A DNA stretch of 64,000 bases from CAYPHY01 sp964410625 (GTDB lineage: Bacteria; Chloroflexota; Anaerolineae; Promineifilales; Promineifilaceae): the NCBI GenBank assembly GCA_964410625.1, contig CAYPHY010000009.1, forward strand, positions 1-64,000. Direction: 5' to 3'. Position 1 is the stretch's first letter; each line of letters opens with the position of its first letter. Positions 32,041-38,894 of the stretch are shown in pieces. A model generated the notes under the pieces. It saw only the letters and a program-made list of their open reading frames with translations. It made no database searches and had not been told where the DNA came from. Position numbers and translations under genes: made by a program.

Positions 32041-32643
32041 ATGTCAGTTGCGGAACAAACCTCCCGAGACTCCTACTATGAAGCGGAGTCCTCAATGCCT
32101 CCTCAAAACGAACCGGGACAACCGCTGAGCGCGTTTGTTCGCGAGATTGTGGAAGTGCTGCTCTTGACCTTCCTGATCTTTTGGTTGGTCAATAGTCTTG
32201 TCGGCCGTTATCGTATTGACGGCAACAGCATGAACCCCACGCTATTTAACGGTGAGTACCTGATCATCAACAATTTCGTTTATGAACTGGACGAACCGCA
32301 ACGAGGGGATATTATTGTCTTTAAGCATCCGCGCAATGAGTTGAACCTGATCAAGCGCGTGATTGGCCTGCCGGGGGATACGGTTGAGATTAGCGACGGC
32401 CGTGTCCGTGTCAATAGTGTGGTGCTGGACGAACCCTATATCCAGGCATCCCCCAACTATGATAACAGTTGGGTTGTGCCGGAAGGACAATACTTTGTTT
32501 TGGGCGACAACCGCAACAACTCCAGCGACTCCCATTCATGGGGCTTTTTGCCAAAGGACCTCATTTTGGGCAAGGCACTCTATGTCTATTGGCCGCCTGA
32601 ACGTTGGGGGCGAGTTCCCCACTATGAATTATCGTCAAGCTGA
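32041..32643 (+). CDS. lepB: Signal peptidase I
   Basis: 200 aa. A single membrane segment (about 38-56, EIVEVLLLTFLIFWLVNSL) precedes the catalytic domain on the outer face. The nucleophile Ser lies in DGNSMNPTL, the general base Lys in LIKRVIGLPGD, and the signature GDNRNNSSDSHSWG near the end. It cuts signal peptides from exported proteins. ATG at 32041; TAGAAT at 32023-32028 ends 12 nt before it, again giving a very short leader. A repeat-filled gap separates it from the microcompartment locus. Confidence 0.93.
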   Translation: MSVAEQTSRDSYYEAESSMPPQNEPGQPLSAFVREIVEVLLLTFLIFWLVNSLVGRYRIDGNSMNPTLFNGEYLIINNFVYELDEPQRGDIIVFKHPRNELNLIKRVIGLPGDTVEISDGRVRVNSVVLDEPYIQASPNYDNSWVVPEGQYFVLGDNRNNSSDSHSWGFLPKDLILGKALYVYWPPERWGRVPHYELSSS

Positions 32644-32647
32644 CACA

Positions 32648-32680
32648 GTGTGGAGTGGTGAGTGGAGAGTGACGAGTAAA
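32648..32680. repeat. GTGGAGAGTGGTGAGTGG heptamer array
   Basis: Period-7 purine-rich units directly after lepB; pyrimidine-rich sequence before the next ATG (about 32690-32750) could pair with it. Confidence 0.65.
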
Positions 32681-32754
32681 GTGTGCTGTTTGTTCAATCT
32701 GCTAATCTTCGATCTCTAATTCTCTCATTCTCTACTTCTCAAAGTTCTCGTTCT

Positions 32755-33504
32755 ATGAGCCAACATCCGCCCCATCTGGAAGCAGAGATAGCCGCCCTGG
32801 TTAGGGAGGTTGTGGGGCGAACGTTGGGGAGTGGAACGGCCGTCCCCCCTTCATCTACATCACAAAAGCAGCAAAGCCGAGAGCGACGGCCGATCCTCGA
32901 TGAAAACGCCGTGCGCCAAATGCCCGCCGGTTCAACCCAGCATATCCCTCCCGGCACGCTGATCACCCCCCTGGCCCAACAAGCGGCCCAAGAACGCCGC
33001 ATCCGCCTGGAAACCACCCTCCAATCTCCAATCTCCAATCTCCCACTCTCCCACTCTCTCCCCCTCGTCGCCTTTGGCGCCGATCACGGTGGCTACGCCC
33101 TCAAAGAGCAACTGAAAAGCGCCATCGCCGACCAATATCAGGTGGTAGATTGTGGAACACATAGCCAGGATGCGGTAGACTATCCTGACTTCGCCTATGC
33201 AGTGGCGCGGCTGGTGGCCGACGGCCGAGCGTGGCGGGGCATTATCATTGACGGTGCAGGGATTGGTAGTTGTATGGTTGCTAATAAAGTTCCTGGTGTT
33301 CGCGCCGCAATGTGTTATGATCAGGCGTCGGCCGTGAACAGCCGCGAACATAACAACGCCAACGTACTGACGCTAGGGGCCGGATTGATCGGTCCCGCGC
33401 TGGCACAACAGATTGTGAAAACCTGGCTCGCCACCGAATTTGGCGGCGGCCGCCACGCCCGGCGCGTGGATAAGATCGCTCAGTTAGATAAACGTTTTCG
33501 TTAA
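32755..33504 (+). CDS. Microcompartment-associated RpiB-family isomerase
   Basis: 249 aa, about 100 longer than RpiB. Residues 7-24 (HLEAEIAALVREVVGRTL) form an amphipathic encapsulation-type helix. Residues 46-86 include ITPLAQQAAQERRIRL, a segment seen in microcompartment enzymes. Residues 88-103 are a linker translated from a heptamer repeat. From 104 on is the RpiB fold: GADHGGYALKE, DYPDFAYAVA, GAGIGSCMVANKVPG, EHNNAN. The usual Cys of CGTGIG is Asp here (IIDGAGIG), as may be typical of this subgroup. It should interconvert pentose phosphates or a related sugar phosphate in the compartment. First gene of the locus. Confidence 0.85.
   Translation: MSQHPPHLEAEIAALVREVVGRTLGSGTAVPPSSTSQKQQSRERRPILDENAVRQMPAGSTQHIPPGTLITPLAQQAAQERRIRLETTLQSPISNLPLSHSLPLVAFGADHGGYALKEQLKSAIADQYQVVDCGTHSQDAVDYPDFAYAVARLVADGRAWRGIIIDGAGIGSCMVANKVPGVRAAMCYDQASAVNSREHNNANVLTLGAGLIGPALAQQIVKTWLATEFGGGRHARRVDKIAQLDKRFR
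33018..33063. repeat. CCAATCT/CCCACTCT heptamers inside rpiB
   Basis: Tandem CAATCTCCAATCTCC and CCCACTCTCCCACTCT units lie in frame and encode TTLQSPISNLPLSHSLP between the targeting region and the enzyme domain. The peptide LQSPIS also occurs in the MoaD-MoaE linker. Confidence 0.85.
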
Positions 33505-33580
33505 GTGGATAGTGAATAGTGGCTAGTGGTTAGTTAGTTGCTCACCACTATTCACTATCCACTAACCACTCTCCACTAAT
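33505..33580. repeat. GTGGATA-type hairpin between rpiB and deoC
   Basis: Purine arm (GTGGATAGTGAATAGTGGCT) and pyrimidine arm (CACTATTCACTATCCACTAA) fill the gap completely; the deoC ATG follows with no space for a separate ribosome site. Confidence 0.85.
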
Positions 33581-33581
33581 T

Positions 33582-34478
33582 ATGCTGAGAAGCGCACAGC
33601 CAGATGTTGAACGAGTCATCGAAGAAGTTACCCGCGAGGTGCTGCTTCGGCTCAGCCAGCCACGCCAGTCGTCACAGAAAGCGGCGACAGATTGCAACTG
33701 CCGCGATGGTAGCTGTGTACAGAATTGCCCGGAGCAGGTCGGCCGTTTGGTGGCGGTGGGTGCGTCGCGGGTGACGGCTCCGTTGGGTGTGCGGCCGACA
33801 AGCGACCAGGTGGCGCGGATGATTGATCACACGCTGCTCAAGCCTGATGCCAGCCAGGACCAAATCGCCCAACTATGTTATGAAGCGCGGACTTATCATT
33901 TCGCCTCTGTCTGCGTCAATCCCGCCTATGTGAAACTATGCGCTCAACTGCTGAAGGGGTCGGATGTGAAGGTCTGTACGGTGGTCGGCTTTCCATTGGG
34001 AGCCACCCCCTCGACCGTCAAAGCGTATGAAACTCAACAGGCGATTCGCGACGGCGCGACAGAGATTGATATGGTGATCAACATCGGCGCGTTAAAGTCA
34101 CGCGACTATCGCGCTGTCCATGAGGACATTGGCGCGGTTGTGCGTACTGCCCATGCCGGAAATGCGTTGGTGAAGGTGATCATCGAAGCGGCGTTGCTGA
34201 ACGACGAGGAAAAGGTGGTTGCCAGCCAGTTGACGGCCACGGCTGGTGCTGATTATGTAAAGACCTCTACTGGCTTTGGGCCGGGTGGGGCGACGATTGC
34301 CGATGTCGCCCTGATGCGCCGAGTGGTCGGGCCAGAATTGGGTGTGAAAGCGGCCGGGGGTGTGAAGAACATGTCTGACGCCCAGGCGATGATCGCCGCC
34401 GGGGCCACTCGCCTCGGCGCAAGTGCCGGGGTTGCCATCTTGAAGGAAGGCGGCTCCGCTTCTGCGTCGGCCTATTAA
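33582..34478 (+). CDS. deoC: Microcompartment deoxyribose-phosphate aldolase
   Basis: 298 aa; the aldolase core is about 220 aa. It splits 2-deoxyribose 5-phosphate into glyceraldehyde 3-phosphate and acetaldehyde. Active-site residues are Asp163 (EIDMVINIG), Schiff-base Lys227 (VKTSTGFG) and Lys256 (VKAAGG). Residues 7-26 (PDVERVIEEVTREVLLRLSQ) are an encapsulation-type helix. Residues 38-49 hold four cysteines (CNCRDGSCVQNC), a possible metal or Fe-S site not present in ordinary DeoC. Together with rpiB, the aldehyde dehydrogenase and shell genes this marks a sugar-phosphate-utilising microcompartment. Confidence 0.95.
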   Translation: MLRSAQPDVERVIEEVTREVLLRLSQPRQSSQKAATDCNCRDGSCVQNCPEQVGRLVAVGASRVTAPLGVRPTSDQVARMIDHTLLKPDASQDQIAQLCYEARTYHFASVCVNPAYVKLCAQLLKGSDVKVCTVVGFPLGATPSTVKAYETQQAIRDGATEIDMVINIGALKSRDYRAVHEDIGAVVRTAHAGNALVKVIIEAALLNDEEKVVASQLTATAGADYVKTSTGFGPGGATIADVALMRRVVGPELGVKAAGGVKNMSDAQAMIAAGATRLGASAGVAILKEGGSASASAY

Positions 34479-34569
34479 AAACAGGTAAGCGGTTAACAGT
34501 AATTGGTAAGCGGTCAAAGTACCCGTACACTGATTACCGCTCAGCGATTACCTCTTCAAGGGGGATACC
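34479..34569. repeat. GGTAAGCGGTTAACAG-type inverted repeat
   Basis: Units AAGCGGTTAACAGTAATTGG and AAGCGGTCAAAG face GATTACCGCTCAGCGATTACC. Fills the gap between deoC and the zinc-finger gene. Confidence 0.7.
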
Positions 34570-34845
34570 TTGGAAACAGTAAAATGTGCAGAATGTGGGG
34601 TTGGTCATTACCAACCAGTTAAGGCGAATTACGTCAGTCCCTTTGGCAAGCAGATGATGGTCATCCCTGATGCGCCGGCCTATTTGTGTGACGTTTGTGG
34701 TCACAAATGTTTTAATGATAACTTCCTGCTCAGTATCAACTATCTCCTGCGCCAGGCGATGAAGGGCAGCCCACGCACCACCCAAAAACGCCAGCGGGCG
34801 AAGGTGATGGAGAGTGGAGAGTGGAGAGTGAAGAGTGGGGAGTAA
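34570..34845 (+). CDS. YgiT-type zinc-finger protein with repeat-encoded tail
   Basis: 91 aa. Two zinc knuckles, CAECG (residues 5-9) and CDVCG (40-44), with the pattern of YgiT/MqsA N-terminal domains, followed by a helix (LLSINYLLRQAMKG). YgiT-type proteins usually pair with toxins or regulate DNA; here there is no toxin gene, and the gene lies inside the microcompartment locus. The last 14 residues (VMESGEWRVKSGE) are translated from a GTGGAGA heptamer array. TTG start with AGGGGG about 6 nt upstream. It might be a locus regulator; that is a guess. Confidence 0.65.
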   Translation: METVKCAECGVGHYQPVKANYVSPFGKQMMVIPDAPAYLCDVCGHKCFNDNFLLSINYLLRQAMKGSPRTTQKRQRAKVMESGEWRVKSGE

Positions 34846-34920
34846 TCGGTAGCAGGTTGCAAGTGGCAGGTAGCAAGTAAAATACCGCTTATTGCTAACC
34901 GTTTACCGCTTACTGAATGA
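34808..34920. repeat. Compound repeat: GTGGAGA heptamers, CAGGTAG heptamers, ACCGCTTATTG units
   Basis: Three families lie end to end between the zinc-finger and BMC-T genes: GTGGAGAGTGGAGAGTG, GCAGGTTGCAAGTGGCAGG and TACCGCTTATTGCTAACCG. The first overlaps the end of the zinc-finger gene and supplies its tail. Confidence 0.75.
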
Positions 34921-34938
34921 AACGAAGGAGCGCGAAAG

Positions 34939-35577
34939 TTGAGCGTCGAACTACGTAGTTACGTTTATCTGGATAGTCTACAGCCGCAACATGCGGCCTT
35001 TCTCGGCACGGTTGCCAGTGGCTTTTTGCCCGTTCCCCATGACGCCTCGTTGTGGATCGAAATTTCACCGGGTATTGAAATTAATCGCATCACCGATGTG
35101 GCATTGAAGGCCACCGATGTACGGCCGGGGATGCAGATTGTTGAGCGGCTCTATGGCTTGCTCGAACTCCACTCCGGCAGCCAGGCGGATGTTCGCGCGG
35201 CCGGGGCCGCCATTTTAGAGGCGTTGGAGCTTCAGGAGACCGACCGGCTGAAGCCGCGCGTCATCTCCAGCCAGATCATTCGTAACGTAGATGCTCATCA
35301 GGTGCAGTTGATCAACCGCTTTCGCCACGGCCATATGCTACTGGCCGGGCAAACGCTATACGTCATGGAAGTGCAACCGGCCGCTTATGCGGCATTGGCA
35401 GCCAACGAAGCGGAGAAGCGGGCAGACTTGAATATTTTGGAAGTCCGCGCTTATGGCAGCTTCGGCCGAGTCTACCTCGGCGGCGAAGAACGCGACATCA
35501 TGGCTGGTTACCAGGCGGCGATTGATGCCATTGAAAGCGTCAGCGGCCGTGTGGTGGAAGGGCGTGGGAATGAATGA
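34939..35577 (+). CDS. Trimeric (tandem-domain) microcompartment shell protein, BMC-T
   Basis: 212 aa, two fused BMC folds (about 5-100 and 105-205), the second ending with VRAYGSFGRVYLGG and IDAIESVSGRVVEG. BMC-T trimers form hexagon-shaped tiles with a central, often gated pore for larger metabolites. The sequence is diverged from BMC-H. TTG start with AAGGAG 8 nt upstream. Lies in the shell-gene block with BMC-H and BMC-P. Confidence 0.82.
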   Translation: MSVELRSYVYLDSLQPQHAAFLGTVASGFLPVPHDASLWIEISPGIEINRITDVALKATDVRPGMQIVERLYGLLELHSGSQADVRAAGAAILEALELQETDRLKPRVISSQIIRNVDAHQVQLINRFRHGHMLLAGQTLYVMEVQPAAYAALAANEAEKRADLNILEVRAYGSFGRVYLGGEERDIMAGYQAAIDAIESVSGRVVEGRGNE

Positions 35578-35579
35578 TT

Positions 35580-35656
35580 TTTTGGAGACTAGGAGACTAG
35601 GAGATTAGGAGACTGGGAGGTTATAGTCTCTCAATCTCTTAGTCTCCCAGTCTCCT
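35580..35656. repeat. GGAGACTA-type hairpin between BMC-T and BMC-H genes
   Basis: Purine arm (GGAGACTAGGAGACTAGGAG) of about 40 nt faces a pyrimidine arm (TCTTAGTCTCCCAGTCTCC). A ribosome site AAGGAG follows directly. Confidence 0.88.
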
Positions 35657-35672
35657 GTATTAAGGAGAAAAT

Positions 35673-35975
35673 ATGGCTGAAATTACAGAAGCATTGGGCA
35701 TGATTGAGTGTCGTGGCTTTGCGGCCATGGTCGAGGCGTCCGACGCGATGGTCAAGGCGGCGCGTGTGGAGCTGGTCGGCTATGAGAAGATTGGCGGTGG
35801 CTATGTGACGGCGATTGTGCGCGGGGATGTGGCGGCCGTCAAAGCGGCCATTGAAGCCGGGACACGTGGCGCAGAAAAGGTCGGCGAAGTCGTTGCCGTC
35901 CACGTCATCCCACGGCCGCACGCCAATGTGGATGGCGTCCTGCCCCTCGGCCGCCAATCAGTGGATAGTGATTAG
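35673..35975 (+). CDS. Hexameric microcompartment shell protein, BMC-H
   Basis: 100 aa, one BMC domain: EALGMIECRGFAAMVEASDAM, VELVGYEKIGGGYVTAIVRGDVAAVKAA, and VIPRPHANVD at the end. These hexamers form most of the shell facets. ATG has AAGGAG 5 nt upstream, the best ribosome site of the locus, in line with the need for many copies. The last residues (QSVDSD) and the stop come from the start of the following repeat. Confidence 0.95.
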   Translation: MAEITEALGMIECRGFAAMVEASDAMVKAARVELVGYEKIGGGYVTAIVRGDVAAVKAAIEAGTRGAEKVGEVVAVHVIPRPHANVDGVLPLGRQSVDSD

Positions 35976-36040
35976 TGGTGAGTGATGAGTGGCGAGAAAA
36001 CTTTTACTCTCCACTCTCCACTCCCCACTCCCCACTCATT
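35962..36040. repeat. GTGGATAGTGATTAG heptamer hairpin between BMC-H and BMC-P genes
   Basis: Purine arm (GTGGATAGTGATTAGTGGTG) and pyrimidine arm (CTCTCCACTCTCCACTCCCC). The BMC-H stop codon is in the first arm; the BMC-P ATG follows the second. Confidence 0.85.
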
Positions 36041-36328
36041 ATGTTTCTCGGCAAAGTAGTCGGCACACTGGTTGCCACCCAAAAGGAGCCATCGCTCGAT
36101 GGCCTGAAGTTCCTCGTTGTCCGCCGCCTGACCGTGGACAATGAGGAAGAGAATGGCTATGTCGTCGCCGCTGATGCCGTTGGGGCTGGCGTGGACGAAG
36201 TGGTGATGGTTGCCACCGGTAGCTCCGCCCGGCAAACGACGATGACTGACCGGCGGCCGTGTGACGCTGTGATCATGGCGATTGTCGATTCCTGGGAAGT
36301 GGATGGCAACGAAATCTATCATAAGTAG
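36041..36328 (+). CDS. Pentameric microcompartment vertex protein, BMC-P (EutN/CcmL family)
   Basis: 95 aa. MFLGKVVGTLVATQKEPSL, LKFLVVRRL, VAADAVGAGVDEVVMVATGSSAR and DAVIMAIVDSWEVDG match the family. Five copies close each vertex of the polyhedral shell. The first ATG after the repeat is used; no Shine-Dalgarno is visible, so coupling with the gene before it or a leaderless start is likely. Confidence 0.95.
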   Translation: MFLGKVVGTLVATQKEPSLDGLKFLVVRRLTVDNEEENGYVVAADAVGAGVDEVVMVATGSSARQTTMTDRRPCDAVIMAIVDSWEVDGNEIYHK

Positions 36329-36351
36329 CGGCGGGTTTCAAACCCGCCGCT
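36327..36351 (+). other. Perfect hairpin after the BMC-P gene
   Basis: AGCGGCGGGTT and AACCCGCCGCT form an 11-bp stem with a 3-nt loop, starting within the BMC-P stop codon. It is followed by TATAAAT, a possible -10 box 8 nt before the next ATG. The hairpin may reduce read-through and the box may restart transcription for the dehydrogenase. Confidence 0.6.
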
Positions 36352-36364
36352 ATAAATTGTCATC

Positions 36365-37855
36365 ATGAACGATAGTGAAATTCAGGCGATCATTGATCGG
36401 GTGATGCGGGAGATTGGCGGGACATCACGGCCGCCCGTTGATGCATCGCCGCCTCCGGCAAACGGCCGCCGCACCCACAACACCCACAGCAGCGACGGCC
36501 GCTCCCCTGCGCCATTTGCCGGAGGCGGGCAGGATGGCGTCTATGACACGCTGGAAGAGGCGATTACGGCCGCGCAGGCCGCCTTCCAACGCCTGAATGC
36601 CATGCCGCTGGAGATCCGCAAGGATATGGTCGCCCACATGCGCCAGGCCGGTCGCGAAAACGCCGTTTTGCTGGCAGAGATGGCGCAAAGCGAGACGGGG
36701 ATGGGGCGCGTCGAGGACAAGACGCTGAAAAACATCCTCAACGCCGACAAGACGCTTGGGCCGGAAGCGCTGAACCCCGCCGCCTGGAGTGGCGATGGTG
36801 GGCTGACCATCACCGAATATGCTCCCTATGGCCTGATTGGAGCGTTGACCCCCAGCACCAACCCAACCAGCACCATCATTTGCAATGCGATTGCGATGAT
36901 TTCGGCCGGGAATGCCGTCGTTTTTAACGCCCATCCCAGTGCGAAAGGGGCGTCGAATCGCACGGTGCAAATTCTCAACCGGGCGATCCGCCAGGCTGGT
37001 GGCCCGGCCGATCTCCTGACCTGTGTGGCAAATCCGACGATTGAAACGGCTCAAGATTTGATGCAGCATAAGGCGATTCGCTTGCTGACCGTGACTGGTG
37101 GCGCGCCGGTGGTACGCGCGGCGATGCGTAGTGGCAAACGGGCGGTTTGTGCCGGGCCGGGGAACCCGCCGGTGGTGGTGGATGAGACGGCCGACATTGA
37201 ACAAGCCGGACGTGACATCGTGATCGGCGGCTCCTTCGACAACAATATCGTCTGCACCACTGAAAAAGAGACCTTCGCCGTCGCCGATATTTGCGACGAG
37301 CTGATCCGCGTGATGACCGCGCATGGGGCTGTGCAGATTAACTCCTGGCAATTTAACCGCCTCTGGAAAGCGGTAACAGTCAAGGACCGCGGGCCGCGCA
37401 AATATGCCGATATGAATAAGGCGTTTATCGGCAAGAACGCCAGCGTTTTGCTGGCCGAGATCGGCATTTCCGCCGGGCCGGAAGTGCGCCAGATCGTCGT
37501 TGAGGTGGAAGAAGACCATCCCGTTGTCTGGTCAGAGCAGATGATGCCGATTATGCCCGTTGTCCGCGTCGCCAATGCTGACCAGGCGATTGATCTGGCG
37601 GTGGAGGCGGAGCATGGCTTCCGGCATACGGCCGTGATGCACTCCAAAAACCTCGACAACCTCAGCCGCATGGCGCGAGAGATCAATTGCAGCATTTTTG
37701 TGAAGAACGGCCCCTGCCTGGCCGGTCTGGGCTATGGCGGCGAAGGCTACTGCTCCTTCACCATCGCCAGCCCGACCGGAGAAGGATTGACCGGGCCGGT
37801 CAGCTTCAGCCGCCTGCGTCGTTGTACGCTGGTGGATTCATTCCGTATTGTGTAA
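36365..37855 (+). CDS. Microcompartment CoA-acylating aldehyde dehydrogenase
   Basis: 496 aa, PduP/EutE type. It should oxidise acetaldehyde made by DeoC to acetyl-CoA with NAD. The encapsulation helix is at residues 3-18 (DSEIQAIIDRVMREIG), followed by a 30-residue disordered linker. The catalytic Cys297 lies in NNIVCTTEKE. The cofactor-binding segment is GALTPSTNPTSTIICNAI, and the C-terminal part has GLGYGGEGYCSFTIASPTGEG. No phosphotransacylase or alcohol dehydrogenase lies in the locus, so NAD and CoA recycling within the shell is unexplained. Start ATG has no ribosome site; see the box at 36351. Confidence 0.93.
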   Translation: MNDSEIQAIIDRVMREIGGTSRPPVDASPPPANGRRTHNTHSSDGRSPAPFAGGGQDGVYDTLEEAITAAQAAFQRLNAMPLEIRKDMVAHMRQAGRENAVLLAEMAQSETGMGRVEDKTLKNILNADKTLGPEALNPAAWSGDGGLTITEYAPYGLIGALTPSTNPTSTIICNAIAMISAGNAVVFNAHPSAKGASNRTVQILNRAIRQAGGPADLLTCVANPTIETAQDLMQHKAIRLLTVTGGAPVVRAAMRSGKRAVCAGPGNPPVVVDETADIEQAGRDIVIGGSFDNNIVCTTEKETFAVADICDELIRVMTAHGAVQINSWQFNRLWKAVTVKDRGPRKYADMNKAFIGKNASVLLAEIGISAGPEVRQIVVEVEEDHPVVWSEQMMPIMPVVRVANADQAIDLAVEAEHGFRHTAVMHSKNLDNLSRMAREINCSIFVKNGPCLAGLGYGGEGYCSFTIASPTGEGLTGPVSFSRLRRCTLVDSFRIV

Positions 37856-37903
37856 GGATGTTGCATTTGCAGATAGGCAATGCAATGTCTCTACATTCTC
37901 CCC

Positions 37904-38494
37904 ATGTTTGAACCGGCACTGGCTCTACTCGAATTTGACAGCATTGCCATTGGCATTCAGGCGGGGGATGCGATGGTCAAGCGGGCGCCGGTTGAGCATA
38001 TTCGCAGTGGGACGGTGCAGCCGGGGCATTATCTGGTGCTGGTGGCCGGGGATGTGGCGGCCGTCCATGAAGCGGTCGAAGCGGGAATCGAGACCGGACA
38101 GTCGGCACTACGCGACCAACTCTTCCTCCCCAACGTCCACCCTGATGTTGTGAATGCGCTAACCGTAGGATTCCGGCCGGGGGAAGCGATTGAGGCATTG
38201 GGCGTGGTGGAAACCCATACGGTTGCCGCCGCCATCCAGGCGGCCGACGCCGGGCTAAAGGGAGCGTTGGTGCGCCTGCATCAATTGCGGTTGGCGGATG
38301 GACTGGGGGGGAAGGGGTTGGCGATCTTCAGTGGTCTGGTATCAGATGTGGAAGCGGCTGTTGAAATCAGCGTCGCCCTTGTTGCTAACCAACTGCTGCG
38401 CCAGGTGGTTATCTCCCAGCTTCATGGGGAGATGTGGGAGAATGTGAATCGTGGCGGCCGTTTTGGGGATCATTTTAACTGGCCCTCGGTCTAA
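37904..38494 (+). CDS. Second trimeric shell protein, BMC-T
   Basis: 196 aa, two BMC domains: residues 5-85 (LALLEFDSIAIGIQAGDAMVKRAPVE, GHYLVLVAGDVAAVHEAVEAG) and 100-190 (EALGVVETHTVAAAIQAADAGLKGA, LAIFSGLVSDVEAAVE). More regular than the BMC-T at 34939. The two may form different tiles with different pores. ATG at 37904 has no Shine-Dalgarno. The 48-bp gap before it contains an inverted TTGCATT/AATGCAA pair. Last gene of the microcompartment locus. Confidence 0.92.
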   Translation: MFEPALALLEFDSIAIGIQAGDAMVKRAPVEHIRSGTVQPGHYLVLVAGDVAAVHEAVEAGIETGQSALRDQLFLPNVHPDVVNALTVGFRPGEAIEALGVVETHTVAAAIQAADAGLKGALVRLHQLRLADGLGGKGLAIFSGLVSDVEAAVEISVALVANQLLRQVVISQLHGEMWENVNRGGRFGDHFNWPSV

Positions 38495-38510
38495 GTCGTC
38501 TAAACAGCCC

Positions 38511-38708
38511 TTACAAGCTTATCGCTGCCCACCAAAAGTAGAGGCCGAGCACAGCGATTGGCGAAAGCAATATCCAGGTGAAAGCGTGACTGATGTTGTC
38601 ATACTCCATGCTAGCCATCGCTGAGCGAACCACACCACGAGCAATTAGCAGAGTCAGAAAGCAGAAAGTACCTAAACTAAGGTAGATGATTTGCATTAAA
38701 GTGTTCAT
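38511..38708 (-). CDS. Small two-helix membrane protein
   Basis: 65 aa with two hydrophobic segments (residues 5-27 and 42-62). The first ends in ARGVVR, a positive patch expected inside. GAGG lies about 5 nt before the ATG. Convergent with the microcompartment locus. No family recognised. Confidence 0.5.
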   Translation of the reverse strand: MNTLMQIIYLSLGTFCFLTLLIARGVVRSAMASMEYDNISHAFTWILLSPIAVLGLYFWWAAISL

Positions 38709-38800
38709 ATATCCTCGTCATCACACTGTCTACTAATTACTATTAGCATCCATTACAGCTTACTAAAGAATAAAAAATATCGTTGCCGCTGTCACGGTGT

Positions 38801-38822
38801 GGCACCCCTATTTAGGGGGTCC
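38801..38822. other. Short hairpin upstream of the P450 gene
   Basis: ACCCC and GGGGGT pair around TATTTA. A TATGAT box (38831-38836) follows, about 58 bp before the P450 start. Confidence 0.35.
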
Positions 38823-38894
38823 AGAAGCGGTATGATCCTCTCTTTTTGACCTGATTTTCGCTTACGAATCACCCACTATCGGCTACCTGCCCAG

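Noticed and set aside
32683..32754. Longer N-terminus for the microcompartment RpiB
   Set aside because: The extra residues translate pyrimidine-rich repeat DNA and would bury the encapsulation helix that is N-terminal in the other two enzymes.
36425..37519. 364-codon open frame antisense to the aldehyde dehydrogenase
   Set aside because: Antisense shadow of a certain enzyme gene, with no ribosome site or family pattern.
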